Positions 1-7,257 of a stretch of DNA of 44,659 nt are shown piece by piece; positions within the stretch are counted from its first letter, which is position 1, and every line of letters starts with the position of its first letter. The translations under genes and the position numbers were made by a program. The notes beneath the pieces are model-generated. The model was not told the origin of the DNA and searched no databases. It was given only the letters and a program-made list of their open reading frames with translations. Source of the stretch: Candidatus Dadabacteria bacterium (GTDB lineage Bacteria > Desulfobacterota_D > UBA1144 > Nemesobacterales > Nemesobacteraceae); the NCBI GenBank assembly GCA_026705445.1, contig JAPPAR010000038.1:1-44659 (forward strand), in the 5' to 3' direction.

Positions 1-310
1 GACTCATAACTCTTTCTAGCGTGGGATACGAACGGAGAATGCCCCGCACGGGGTTTAGCGCCGCGTTCAGAGCCGCGTAGTACTTCTCTTCGCCGAATGC
101 ATAGCTATGAAACGCCATAGCATAGAGGTCACGCAGGTCGTCCACGGAGAAAGCCAGCGGATTGTCGTCCCTCTCCCCTAACTCGAAACGCGCACGCGGA
201 TTATGCTTGTGATATTCACTCAAGTAGGGCTTCTGTTCTTCGGCCAGATCGGGGAGAGTCTGGGCAATGCGGTCGATCCAGTCGTCGGCCGAGAATTCTT
301 CCGCTGTCAT
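1..310 (-). CDS. Hypothetical protein, N-terminal part (runs off left edge)
   Basis: An open frame on the minus strand starts with ATG at 308-310 and continues without a stop to base 1, so only about 103 N-terminal residues are visible. It begins MTAEEFSADDWIDRIAQTL and is acidic and soluble-looking, with no signal peptide or membrane segment. I do not recognise the family. Its start overlaps the stop of a 23-codon reading frame (307-378) in an ATGA arrangement, which suggests translational coupling and supports this start; an AAAGGG about 11 nt upstream may also serve as a ribosome-binding site. The pair appears to be read from an extended -10 promoter near 446-451. Function unknown. Confidence 0.6.
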   Translation of the reverse strand, partial: MTAEEFSADDWIDRIAQTLPDLAEEQKPYLSEYHKHNPRARFELGERDDNPLAFSVDDLRDLYAMAFHSYAFGEEKYYAALNAALNPVRGILRSYPTLERVMS

Positions 311-378
311 GAACGCTTACCCTTTGCGACATCTGCCGTCGTGATGATCTCAAGCTTCTCAGAGGTCGTATATCTCAT
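307..378 (-). CDS. 23-aa leader-like ORF with strong ribosome-binding site
   Basis: A short frame, ATG at 376-378 and TGA at 307-309, encodes 23 residues beginning MRYTTSEKLEII and ending AKGKRS. It has a strong GGAGGAGG Shine-Dalgarno four bases before the ATG and its stop overlaps the next gene's start (ATGA), so it is probably translated. The first dozen residues resemble the N-terminus of IS3-family OrfA transposase proteins, which often start in this way, but the helix-turn-helix that should follow is absent. It may be a truncated remnant now acting as a translational lead-in. That origin is inference. Confidence 0.4.
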   Translation of the reverse strand: MRYTTSEKLEIITTADVAKGKRS

Positions 379-414
379 ATGTCCTCCTCCCAATTTCCCA
401 GAACATTTTTTTGA

Positions 415-477
415 GCGGGGAGTTTCTTACTTCTTTTTGTTGGGAATTATATCAAATGGCTTGACGGAAATCCCCGC
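415..477. promoter_or_regulatory. Inverted repeat flanking the -10 box (possible operator)
   Basis: GCGGGGA at 415-421 and its exact reverse complement TCCCCGC at 471-477 flank the minus-strand -10 box symmetrically; the midpoint of the repeat is base 446. The arms are about 56 bp (roughly five helical turns) apart, which could suit a looping or dimer-of-dimers regulator. Chance is possible for arms this short. Confidence 0.25.
446..451 (-). promoter_or_regulatory. Extended -10 promoter of the left-edge operon
   Basis: Read on the minus strand the sequence is TGATATAAT, a perfect TATAAT with the TG extension. No good -35 lies 17 bases upstream, which is normal for extended -10 promoters. Transcription would start near 438, giving about 60 nt of leader before the 23-codon frame. 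The 7-bp inverted repeat 415-421/471-477 is centred on this box. Confidence 0.45.
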
Positions 478-873
478 AAGAGACTGCACTGCAAGGATTT
501 CTAAACTTAATTATACTCGTTTTGAAATGGAGACGATAACCTGATTTTCTTTTCTTAAGGGATTCGTATGCTCAAAAACACGTCATAGTACTTGAGACCA
601 GACCTGCAGCAATGGAGGCAGTTGATGGAACCTGATCACATAATTCATGACTGGAACCGGTCTGGTTTCGGATCCTAATACGGGGAAGTCAGACTACGAA
701 CCTTAATCATGTCTAGTTTGTTCAGACAGCGCGAGTTATAATAGGCATGCGTTACCGGAGAATTGTGTCTACTTGCTCAAATGATTTCACGACAATTAGA
801 GATCGCCTTCGGAATGGGTCCGTCTTGATTAATTTGACAAGAATTCCATAACATAGTTATTTTACTTACTAAC
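452..873. other. Gene-free stretch upstream of the ART-like cassette
   Basis: No convincing coding frame. There is an 8-bp inverted repeat, ACCAGACC at 597-604 and GGTCTGGT at 659-666, with a 54-nt spacer. A perfect TTGACA lies at 834-839, but no good -10 hexamer stands 16-18 bases downstream of it. Any promoter for the genes starting at 874 therefore remains uncertain. Confidence 0.4.
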
Positions 874-1065
874 ATGGGTATTGATATTTCAGTAAAAGAA
901 CTGATGAGAAGGATTAATGAGTCTGAAAAGACTCGCACTCCAGAGGATCGGTTACGCCTGTTGCAGGAAGCCCGCATTCTTGATTCGGACGGGAATTTTG
1001 TACGTGAGCTTTTCAGCGAAGAAACCCATCAGAAAGCCCTGAATTACTCCAAGACAAAAGATTGA
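874..1065 (+). CDS. Small acidic protein paired with ART-like protein (possible antitoxin)
   Basis: Encodes 63 residues beginning MGIDISVKELMRRI, predicted helical and soluble, with the segment LLQEARILDSDGNFVRELFS. I do not know a named family. The TGA stop at 1063-1065 is followed directly by the ATG of the next gene at 1066 with zero spacing, so the two are almost certainly one transcriptional and translational unit. No clear Shine-Dalgarno precedes the ATG, so translation may start on a very short leader. A small upstream partner of an ADP-ribosyltransferase-like protein is a common toxin-antitoxin layout; that role is inferred from position only. Confidence 0.55.
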   Translation: MGIDISVKELMRRINESEKTRTPEDRLRLLQEARILDSDGNFVRELFSEETHQKALNYSKTKD

Positions 1066-1668
1066 ATGTATTCATCAAATCCATCTATTGTCTATGGCTT
1101 CCATGCCATTGACAGGTCCGCCGGATTGAAAATACTCAACCTAGAAGACGAGTTTCAGCCCAGTAGCAATGAATATGATTGGCTAGGCCCCGGCATTTAT
1201 TTCTGGGAAAACAATCTGGAGCGTGCTAATCAGTATGCCCAGCAGGACAGCAGACGGCCTGATTCCAGAATCAAAGAACCTTTTGTTCTCGGCGCCGTCT
1301 TGGAACTGGGTAATTGTCTGGATTTGCTGGATCAGAAGTACAATGATTTCCTCAAAGATGCATATTCCCAATTAGAAAAGGCTCTATTTGAGCAAGACAG
1401 GCCGTTACCAAGCAACAGTAATATGGGTGAAGACGACTTTGATTTTAAAGCCAGAGAGCTTGACTGTTCCGTAATTCGATACGCCTGTGCGTTGTCGAAG
1501 AGGGAATATGACAAGCCGTTTGATTCTGTAAGAGCGGCTTTTATAGAGGGAGAACCTATTTATGAAGGCGCTCATTTTTTCTCCAAGAACCACATCCAGA
1601 TAGCGGTCATCAATCCAAACTGTATCAAGGGTATATTTCTGCCCAGACAAGAGGTGAGTATTAATTAA
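1066..1668 (+). CDS. ADP-ribosyltransferase-like (H-Y-E layout) protein, possible toxin
   Basis: A 200-residue protein without signal peptide. Three blocks match the order of PARP/diphtheria-toxin-type ADP-ribosyltransferase folds. The first is YGFH with His13 on the first strand. The second is LGPGIYFWEN with Tyr45, followed by Ala54 of the helix. The third is a late acidic strand, FIEGEPIYEG (Glu161/163/167), leading into HIQIAVINPN around residues 176-185. Proteins with the GIYFWE block are widespread but mostly annotated only as hypothetical. Starting immediately after the small gene at 874-1065, it looks like the effector of a two-gene toxin-antitoxin or defence cassette. The fold assignment is by eye and enzymatic activity is unproven; the pairing is clear from the sequence. 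Confidence 0.6.
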   Translation: MYSSNPSIVYGFHAIDRSAGLKILNLEDEFQPSSNEYDWLGPGIYFWENNLERANQYAQQDSRRPDSRIKEPFVLGAVLELGNCLDLLDQKYNDFLKDAYSQLEKALFEQDRPLPSNSNMGEDDFDFKARELDCSVIRYACALSKREYDKPFDSVRAAFIEGEPIYEGAHFFSKNHIQIAVINPNCIKGIFLPRQEVSIN

Positions 1669-1765
1669 TCTTCACACTCTGAACCAGGCGGACAGACTGC
1701 GTACTATATAACACGCACTTATTCACAAAATTTTTTCCTGTGTCATAATTAACCGCATGATTACT

Positions 1766-1837
1766 GCCGATGTAGCTCAGTGGTAGAGCAGCTCACTCGT
1801 AATGAGCAGGTCAGGGGTTCGAATCCCCTCGTCGGCT
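1766..1837 (+). tRNA. tRNA-Thr (CGT)
   Basis: A complete cloverleaf can be drawn. Acceptor arm GCCGATG pairs with CGTCGGC, and the anticodon stem GCTCA/TGAGC has loop CTCGTAA and anticodon CGT at 1798-1800. The T arm carries GGTTCGAATCC. The discriminator is T1837 and CCA is not encoded. It lies between the ART-like cassette and a transporter of foreign-looking codon use, a typical place for integration. Confidence 0.95.
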
Positions 1838-1885
1838 GTATGTAGCCTCAGTTCCACCCCGGCGACTAACTGCGTGATACAGCCC

Positions 1886-3580
1886 ATGGCGAGTCTTTTA
1901 TCAAAGGAACGTATCGTTAGAGGTCCGGAATTCAACCGCTGGCTGGTTGTGCCTCCGTCTATTGCGGTTCACCTGTGCATTGGCTCCGTTTACGCCTGGA
2001 GCATATATAATCCCGCGTTAATTGAGGTGCTTGGCGTTGCCACTAGCGCGGGGGATGACTGGGCCTTGCGTCAGGTAGTGTGGATATTCAGCGTCGCAAT
2101 CGCGTTCACCGGGCTTACGGCGGCGTTTGCCGGCAAATGGGTTGAGAAGGTGGGACTACGCATGGTCGGTGTGATGGCGGCGTGTTTTTGGGGTGGTGGC
2201 TACATGCTCAGTAGCCTCGGTGTTACTTTGCATGAACTGTGGCTGATTTATCTGGGTTACGGCGTAATCGGCGGTATCGGTCTGGGCCTTGGTTATGTCT
2301 CACCGGTCAGCAACCTGATTCGCTGGTTTCCGGACCGGCGCGGCCTGGCCGCCGGAATGGCGATCATGGGCTTCGGTGGTGGTGCGATGATCGCAGTGCC
2401 GCTTAAGGAATTTTTCCTCCAGTACTTTTACAAGGCGCCTCAATACTTGGGGACGGTCGACGCAGTCGATATGATCACTCGTTCGGGCCGGCGTTTTGTT
2501 GAAGTCGGCGGTCAGCTCAAAGAGGTTGTCGTCGCGGGGGCTGCCGAGGCGGCACATGTGCTTGTGCCCGGAGCCGAAGCGGCCGGGGTGTATGTGGTTG
2601 GCACCGGCTCCGCGGGAGTCGCCCAGACCTTTCTTTTATTCGGGGTGGTTTATTTTCTTGTGATAATGATCTCGGCGTTTTTATATCGTGTCCCGGTTCC
2701 GGGGTATAGACCGCGGGGATGGGAGCAGCCGGCCGGAGAGGATTCCAGCAAGCGAATGATCAGTCAGAAAGATGTGCATATGGATCAGGCGTTAAAAACA
2801 TCTCAGTTCTACCAGGTGTGGGTAGTGCTGTGCCTTAACGTTACAGCCGGCATCGGGATTATCTCTGTTGCCAAGACAATGATGACCGAGATATTCAGCA
2901 GCGCGCTTCCGGATATTGTTGACGTTACCTTTGCCGCCACTTACGTCTTGATGGTCGGCATGTTCAACATGCTGGGACGAATTATATGGGCAAGCGCCTC
3001 CGATAAACTGGGGCGACGCAATACGTGTTCGATATTCTGCGCGGTCGGTTTTTTGTTGTATTTGTCCATTCCCGTGACTGCCCACCAGGTGAATCTTGAT
3101 CCTTCGATTTTCTGGCTGTTAATGTTTTACGCGGCTACGATGATAATTTTTACTTTCTACGGGGGAGTCTTCGCCACCGTTCCGGCATATCTTGCCGACC
3201 TGTTTGGTACTCGCTACGTCGGCGGCATCTATGGACATTTGCTGACCGCCTGGAGCGTCGCCGGAGTGCTCGGTCCCTTGGCGGTCACCTCGCTTAGAGA
3301 TCGTTCGCTTATGGCCGAAATCAATCGCCTCGCAGAAATGGTATCGCCAGATGAATTCGTCAAGACTTTCGGAGCCGGAGTTAACGACCTCGAGATACTC
3401 GTGCAAAATAAAACCGTAACACTTGCGAAACTCATGGATATTGCTCCTGAGGGAGCAGTAGATCCGACTGCTTCCTTGTACAACTCGACGATGTATGTGA
3501 TGGCGGCGCTATTAATAATCGCCCTGATAAGCAATCTTCTGATAAGACCGGTTGACGAAAAACATCACATAAAGGACTGA
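1886..3580 (+). CDS. OFA-family MFS transporter (oxalate/formate antiporter-like)
   Basis: A 564-residue inner-membrane protein of the major facilitator superfamily, closest in pattern to the oxalate/formate antiporter (OFA) group. Evidence is VVPPSIAVHLCIGSVYAWSI at the first helix, the GKWVEKVGLR loop after helix 2, GYGVIGGIGLGLGYVSPV near helix 4, WFPDRRGLAAGMAIMGFGGG, and SDKLGRRN in the second half. A long loop with a V/A-rich stretch (around residues 190-240) is inserted before helix 7. The frame is open further upstream, but those starts fall inside tRNA-Thr, so the ATG at 1886 is preferred although its Shine-Dalgarno is poor. Leu CTG, Ile ATT/ATC and Arg CGC/CGT dominate, unlike the core genes, suggesting transfer. 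The substrate cannot be named; a monocarboxylate or dicarboxylate is likely. Confidence 0.85.
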   Translation: MASLLSKERIVRGPEFNRWLVVPPSIAVHLCIGSVYAWSIYNPALIEVLGVATSAGDDWALRQVVWIFSVAIAFTGLTAAFAGKWVEKVGLRMVGVMAACFWGGGYMLSSLGVTLHELWLIYLGYGVIGGIGLGLGYVSPVSNLIRWFPDRRGLAAGMAIMGFGGGAMIAVPLKEFFLQYFYKAPQYLGTVDAVDMITRSGRRFVEVGGQLKEVVVAGAAEAAHVLVPGAEAAGVYVVGTGSAGVAQTFLLFGVVYFLVIMISAFLYRVPVPGYRPRGWEQPAGEDSSKRMISQKDVHMDQALKTSQFYQVWVVLCLNVTAGIGIISVAKTMMTEIFSSALPDIVDVTFAATYVLMVGMFNMLGRIIWASASDKLGRRNTCSIFCAVGFLLYLSIPVTAHQVNLDPSIFWLLMFYAATMIIFTFYGGVFATVPAYLADLFGTRYVGGIYGHLLTAWSVAGVLGPLAVTSLRDRSLMAEINRLAEMVSPDEFVKTFGAGVNDLEILVQNKTVTLAKLMDIAPEGAVDPTASLYNSTMYVMAALLIIALISNLLIRPVDEKHHIKD

Positions 3581-3603
3581 TGTGTGCTAGAGCTTAACAG
3601 AAG

Positions 3604-3631
3604 TTTACTTATCCCCAATCCAAGTTATAAT
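3604..3631 (+). promoter_or_regulatory. Promoter with perfect -10 for the structured RNA/lipoprotein leader
   Basis: A perfect TATAAT lies at 3626-3631. TTTACT at 3604-3609 (4 of 6 matches to the -35 consensus) stands 16 bp upstream. The predicted start, about 3638, coincides with the first base of the long closing stem described for 3640-3736. Confidence 0.6.
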
Positions 3632-3639
3632 TATTCCCG

Positions 3640-3760
3640 CTTACAACTGAAGAGGTCCCGCTACGTCGGGTCTCTGTGAATATAAAACCCGATTCCAGGG
3701 AAATAAGCAGAACGTCCAAATCTCTTTGGTTGTAAGCAAGGCCCGGCACCCACGTGTGTC
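3640..3760 (+). ncRNA. Structured RNA or 5' leader of unknown class
   Basis: CTTACAAC at 3640-3647 pairs perfectly with GTTGTAAG at 3729-3736, closing a domain of about 97 nt that starts where the upstream promoter should initiate. Inside it AGAG..CCCG/CGGG..CTCT forms a hairpin at 3651-3674. A second hairpin follows outside the domain, CCGGCAC/GTGTCGG with loop CCACGT, at about 3743-3762. I could not match it to 6S RNA, SRP RNA, tmRNA or any riboswitch class I know. It could be a free small RNA or the 5' leader of the lipoprotein gene that starts at 3796. Confidence 0.4.
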
Positions 3761-3795
3761 GGAGGTCAGTCTTACACTTAAGAAAGGAGGATATC

Positions 3796-4341
3796 GTGAA
3801 AAAGGCTTTATCTTTATTTGCTTTACTGCTTTTTTCCGTGAGCTGTACCCCCAGCGCAGAAGACTTCGTCAGTGATCTTTTTGATGATTACGAATACGAA
3901 GATGAAGAGGAATACTACGAGTGCTCTCTCGGGGATGCGAGCCTGCCCTTCGGGACTCATCCTGAGGAACTGATAACCCCGGAAGGCTACGAATGGGAAT
4001 GTACCGGGGGCGGTGCGAATAGTATACGCTTTGATTCTGACGGCACGTTTTCAGTTGCTCTTAGCACGGTAGCCTACTCGGTAGCCTTGGACTATTTCAG
4101 CGACTGTTCTGGATATCCAAGCCGGGAAGAAACAGGTGAATGGATTGTAGATGTGCGTGGTCGCCTGTGCATCAAGCTTGATAACATTCAGCCGGGTCTC
4201 TACAACTGCCAAAGACTTGCCTATGGATCAGGAACTGTCAGGGGCTCGACCTGCGTTGATTATTATGAGAACGGAGATTATCTCGGACAGGAGTGTGATA
4301 GGGATAACAGACTTGGTACTTGCACTCTAGTGGAAGAATGA
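3796..4341 (+). CDS. Putative lipoprotein with acidic linker
   Basis: The GTG at 3796 is chosen because AAAGGAGGA stands just upstream and because the product then begins with a proper lipoprotein signal: a Lys-Lys start, a hydrophobic stretch LSLFALLLF, and a lipobox SVSC. The mature protein would be anchored by that Cys. Next comes a very acidic, tyrosine-rich stretch (DDYEYEDEEEYYE) and then a Cys-rich, glycine-rich domain of about 130 residues with at least six cysteines, suggesting disulfide-stabilised folding outside the cytoplasm. Full length is 181 residues. I do not recognise the family. It follows the structured RNA at 3640-3760 and may be controlled by it. Confidence 0.7.
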   Translation: MKKALSLFALLLFSVSCTPSAEDFVSDLFDDYEYEDEEEYYECSLGDASLPFGTHPEELITPEGYEWECTGGGANSIRFDSDGTFSVALSTVAYSVALDYFSDCSGYPSREETGEWIVDVRGRLCIKLDNIQPGLYNCQRLAYGSGTVRGSTCVDYYENGDYLGQECDRDNRLGTCTLVEE

Positions 4342-4559
4342 TACTTTTCCTGTAAGAAGTTTTTTGTTTATGTATGTAATTCCCAAAATATCTGAGTGGG
4401 TGATCAATTAAACCTACTAAACCCTGTTCCAGAAACCTTAGAGGCAGACAGACATAGTGGAGAGTTTTTTCGCTAAGGATAAATACATCAGGAAGAAGAA
4501 AGAAGAACCGCAAGAGAAACGAGAAAAAAATCAGATGAAACCTATGGATAAAGGAAGAG

Positions 4560-5108
4560 ATGAGAAAGATTCTAATACTTAGCCTCCTGCTTGCATTGCT
4601 CGCTGGTGGTGCTGAAGCCCAACAAACGCCTTGGGAACACTATCTCCCGACAGACGAAATGACGGGGGGAAAAGATTATAGAAGGGAGAAAGTGGGTACA
4701 GTGACGAACATAGAGAAAAGCAGTCACTATGCGGGATTGATTGTTTTTTGTGGAAGCGGAGAAATAACATTTGTCGTAGGTAGCGATGATGAACCACCAT
4801 TAAAATTGGATGCAACAAATCCAGGTGAAAAGTACGAGTTCACTAAGATCAGGACAAAGTTCGATAACAACGAACCAACTCTACGTCTATTTCATATAGA
4901 TAGCCGGACCCACAACTCGGCTGTATTTCCCAACTTAGACGAACCCAAAATTAACAAAATCTGGAAGGAACTCATAAAGGGAATGATAAAGCATCACCGT
5001 CTCTGGATAGAGTTTCAAGCTCAAAACGTTCCTCATATCGCCAAGTTTGACCTAACCGGCTTTTCCCGTGAACTGGCGAAGTGTTCAAAGATTCCTGACA
5101 CAAATTAA
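4560..5108 (+). CDS. Secreted protein resembling VasI-type domain proteins
   Basis: A 182-residue protein with a clear signal peptide (basic MRK, hydrophobic ILILSLLLALLAGG, cleavage near AEA-QQ) and a predicted periplasmic body. The layout is an early strand with a single Cys (GLIVFCGSGEITFVVG), a central basic/aspartate strand (TKIRTKFDNNEP), a helix with KELIKGMIKHH, then AKFDLTGFSRELAKC near the end. It matches by eye the general pattern of the VasI/EvfG-like secreted family, where the two cysteines form a disulfide. No type VI secretion genes are nearby, so a secretion role is not supported here. Its ribosome-binding site is AAGGAAGAG. Assignment is tentative. Confidence 0.6.
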   Translation: MRKILILSLLLALLAGGAEAQQTPWEHYLPTDEMTGGKDYRREKVGTVTNIEKSSHYAGLIVFCGSGEITFVVGSDDEPPLKLDATNPGEKYEFTKIRTKFDNNEPTLRLFHIDSRTHNSAVFPNLDEPKINKIWKELIKGMIKHHRLWIEFQAQNVPHIAKFDLTGFSRELAKCSKIPDTN

Positions 5109-5255
5109 ACAATGAATAGAATAAGTTAACCTCTGGGCAACAAAATACATATTTCGGAACCACAAACCACAACATTGGCATGCTTTTCTTCCGACTTGCG
5201 TCCCGCAGTTTCGCGGAGAAACCACTCGCGCTGGAAACGAACGTAGCGTGCTGTG

Positions 5256-6503
5256 TCAGCGGAAGATTTTCGCGAAGTACTCCCTGAATTCGCCGCCGCT
5301 AAGATTGGTCTGTTCAGAGAGTTTTTTAAGGGTCGGGGGTGTTTCGATATCGTCGCGGTTTAACTTGATCATGTATTTCTGCGAAACCTCGTAGGCTTCT
5401 GTGTTCTTGTCCATATATCTCACTTTGATGCTGTTTGTCTTTTCATCTATTAGTTCTTGAAACGGGATCGCTTGTATTTTTCCCGTTCTTACGTATACAA
5501 GAGCCCCCTCTCCCCCTCCGTCAAGCAGGTACTTGACGGCGCAGTAGCCGAGCTTTCGCGTATAATCGACGTCAAACGGAATCGGATTGGCCGAGCGCAT
5601 TTCATAGCCAAGTCTCTTGTGCACCAGTTCCACTTCGACTCCTTTCTCGGAGAGTTTTTCGCCAAGAGTGCTTTTGAGAAGCTGACCGAAGTTAACGTCA
5701 ACGTATCTTATTCTTCCCATGCCGTCTTTGTCCATAAGTCCCAAGTCAACGGGATCTATCTTGTCAAGCATTCCTTCGGCGAGTATCGCCACTCCGTAAT
5801 CCCTCCCCATGCTCATTCTTTTTATTATGGAACCCTCGAGAATGGCTATGACTTTCTCAAGCGGGACTTTCTCCTCTTCGAAATCCTCTGGGATTATCGT
5901 TATTGTGGCTCCTGATGACTGCCCGATTCCAAGAGCCAGATGGCCAGTTCTTCTCCCCATGGTTATAACCAGAAACCACCTGCCCGTAGTTCTCGCCTCT
6001 TCCATTATGTTATTCATTATCTTTGCTCCTACATCCCTTGCGGTCTCGAATCCGAAGGTTGATATGTAGTCGGGAAGGGCGATATTGTTGTCTATTGTTT
6101 TGGGCAGGTGCGCTATTTTTAATCTTCCCCCGAAGTGCTCGTGAAGCGTCTTTGCGAGAAACATTGTTCCATCGCCGCCTATGGTTATCAGGTTGCCTAT
6201 GCCGAGTTTTTCAATCGAGGAAACCGTGTTTTTAAAGGTTTGCTCAGTCGCAAGGGGACTTTGTCTTGATATTCCGATAATCGAGCCGCCGGTTGTGTGA
6301 ATCCTCGAAGTGTTCTGGATATCAAGATCTAGAACTTTCGATGTGTCTCCCATGGATATCCACTTAAACCCGTCGAGAATTCCAATTACTTTCTTCCCTC
6401 TGTTTCTGGCCTCGATAGTGGCCGAGCTTATCACGCCGTTTATCCCGGGGGCGGGTCCTCCGGCCGCTATTATTCCCAGATTATCCATTTTCTTGCTAGT
6501 CAT
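5256..6503 (-). CDS. pfkA: 6-phosphofructokinase, phosphoryl donor uncertain
   Basis: A 415-residue phosphofructokinase that phosphorylates fructose 6-phosphate in glycolysis. The N-terminus has the nucleotide-loop AAGGPAPGINGVI, then TGGSIIG, GGDGT at 109-113 and PKTIDN at 134-139 with the catalytic Asp, and an MGRRTGHLA block. Donor choice in this family is read from two positions. Gly in GGDG is typical of ATP enzymes, while Lys in PKTIDN is typical of pyrophosphate enzymes, though it also occurs in some long ATP-dependent ones such as those of trypanosomatids. The combination here therefore leaves ATP versus PPi open. The start codon overlaps the end of the rhomboid gene by 8 bases, so the two are cotranscribed and probably coupled. 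Confidence 0.88.
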   Translation of the reverse strand: MTSKKMDNLGIIAAGGPAPGINGVISSATIEARNRGKKVIGILDGFKWISMGDTSKVLDLDIQNTSRIHTTGGSIIGISRQSPLATEQTFKNTVSSIEKLGIGNLITIGGDGTMFLAKTLHEHFGGRLKIAHLPKTIDNNIALPDYISTFGFETARDVGAKIMNNIMEEARTTGRWFLVITMGRRTGHLALGIGQSSGATITIIPEDFEEEKVPLEKVIAILEGSIIKRMSMGRDYGVAILAEGMLDKIDPVDLGLMDKDGMGRIRYVDVNFGQLLKSTLGEKLSEKGVEVELVHKRLGYEMRSANPIPFDVDYTRKLGYCAVKYLLDGGGEGALVYVRTGKIQAIPFQELIDEKTNSIKVRYMDKNTEAYEVSQKYMIKLNRDDIETPPTLKKLSEQTNLSGGEFREYFAKIFR

Positions 6504-7212
6504 CTTGTCCGTACCACCCCGCTCCGTAACCGGCTTTGTATTTCTTGCTTCGGTATCCCCGCGTGTAAAGAAAACTCCCCCCAGCTATGGCTCCGCAGGC
6601 GAATCCTGACATGTGCGCCCACAGGCCCTCGGTTCCCGCGTCACCAATATAGCCGATTCCGGTCAGAAACTGAACGACAAACCAGAAAATTATGAAAAGA
6701 TAAGCCCTTATGCGCACGAAGTAGACAAACACCAGGACTATGAAAAGCGTAAGGATTTTTGATCTTGGAAAAAAGAGCATGTACGCGCCCAGGACTCCGG
6801 AAACCGCCCCGCTTGCTCCTATTACCGGAACTGCTGAATGGGAGTTTAGAGCCACTTGGATGAATACGGCTACCATCCCGCACACGAGATAGAAAAGCAG
6901 GTATCTTGCGTGGCCCAGCAGGTCTTCAATCGCGTTTCCGAATATGTAGAGGAAAATCAGATTTCCGGCTACGTGTATCCAGTTCTCATGGATGAACATG
7001 GAACTGAAATATTTTGCCGTTCTGTCAAGGAATCCGTAGGCCTCGAGGGTGGTTATCTTGGTGGGCACAATACCGTGCGTATGGTAGAACATCTCAAGCG
7101 TCTCCCCTGTCAGAGAAAGGGTATACGCGAAAACCAGTACGTTTACGGCGAGAAGCGCGTAATTCACAAAGGGAAAGATCTCGGTTTTTATTGTACTTCT
7201 AATCGGTATCAT
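6496..7212 (-). CDS. Rhomboid family intramembrane serine protease
   Basis: A 238-residue polytopic inner-membrane protein. The rhomboid hallmarks are visible: HVAGN (His80, Asn84) in helix 2, the catalytic serine in GASGAVSG (Ser134) and the catalytic histidine in WAHMSGF (His200), with six or seven hydrophobic segments in the usual order. Such enzymes cleave transmembrane segments of membrane proteins; the substrate is unknown. The C-terminus is a short basic and tyrosine/glycine-rich tail. It is the first gene of a two-gene unit with the phosphofructokinase and is divergent from the gene starting near 7258, with only about 45 to 90 bp between them for both promoters. Confidence 0.9.
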   Translation of the reverse strand: MIPIRSTIKTEIFPFVNYALLAVNVLVFAYTLSLTGETLEMFYHTHGIVPTKITTLEAYGFLDRTAKYFSSMFIHENWIHVAGNLIFLYIFGNAIEDLLGHARYLLFYLVCGMVAVFIQVALNSHSAVPVIGASGAVSGVLGAYMLFFPRSKILTLFIVLVFVYFVRIRAYLFIIFWFVVQFLTGIGYIGDAGTEGLWAHMSGFACGAIAGGSFLYTRGYRSKKYKAGYGAGWYGQDD

Positions 7213-7257
7213 TATTGTGACAATTATACTTAAGGCAGTTCCGGGAGTTAGGGTAAA

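Noticed and set aside
203-544. 113-codon plus-strand frame at the left edge
   Set aside because: It is antisense to the partial gene and leader frame on the minus strand, which have a strong ribosome-binding site and promoter.
1802-1885. Upstream extension of the OFA transporter
   Set aside because: The extension starts within tRNA-Thr and encodes no membrane or signal sequence; the ATG at 1886 gives the family N-terminus.
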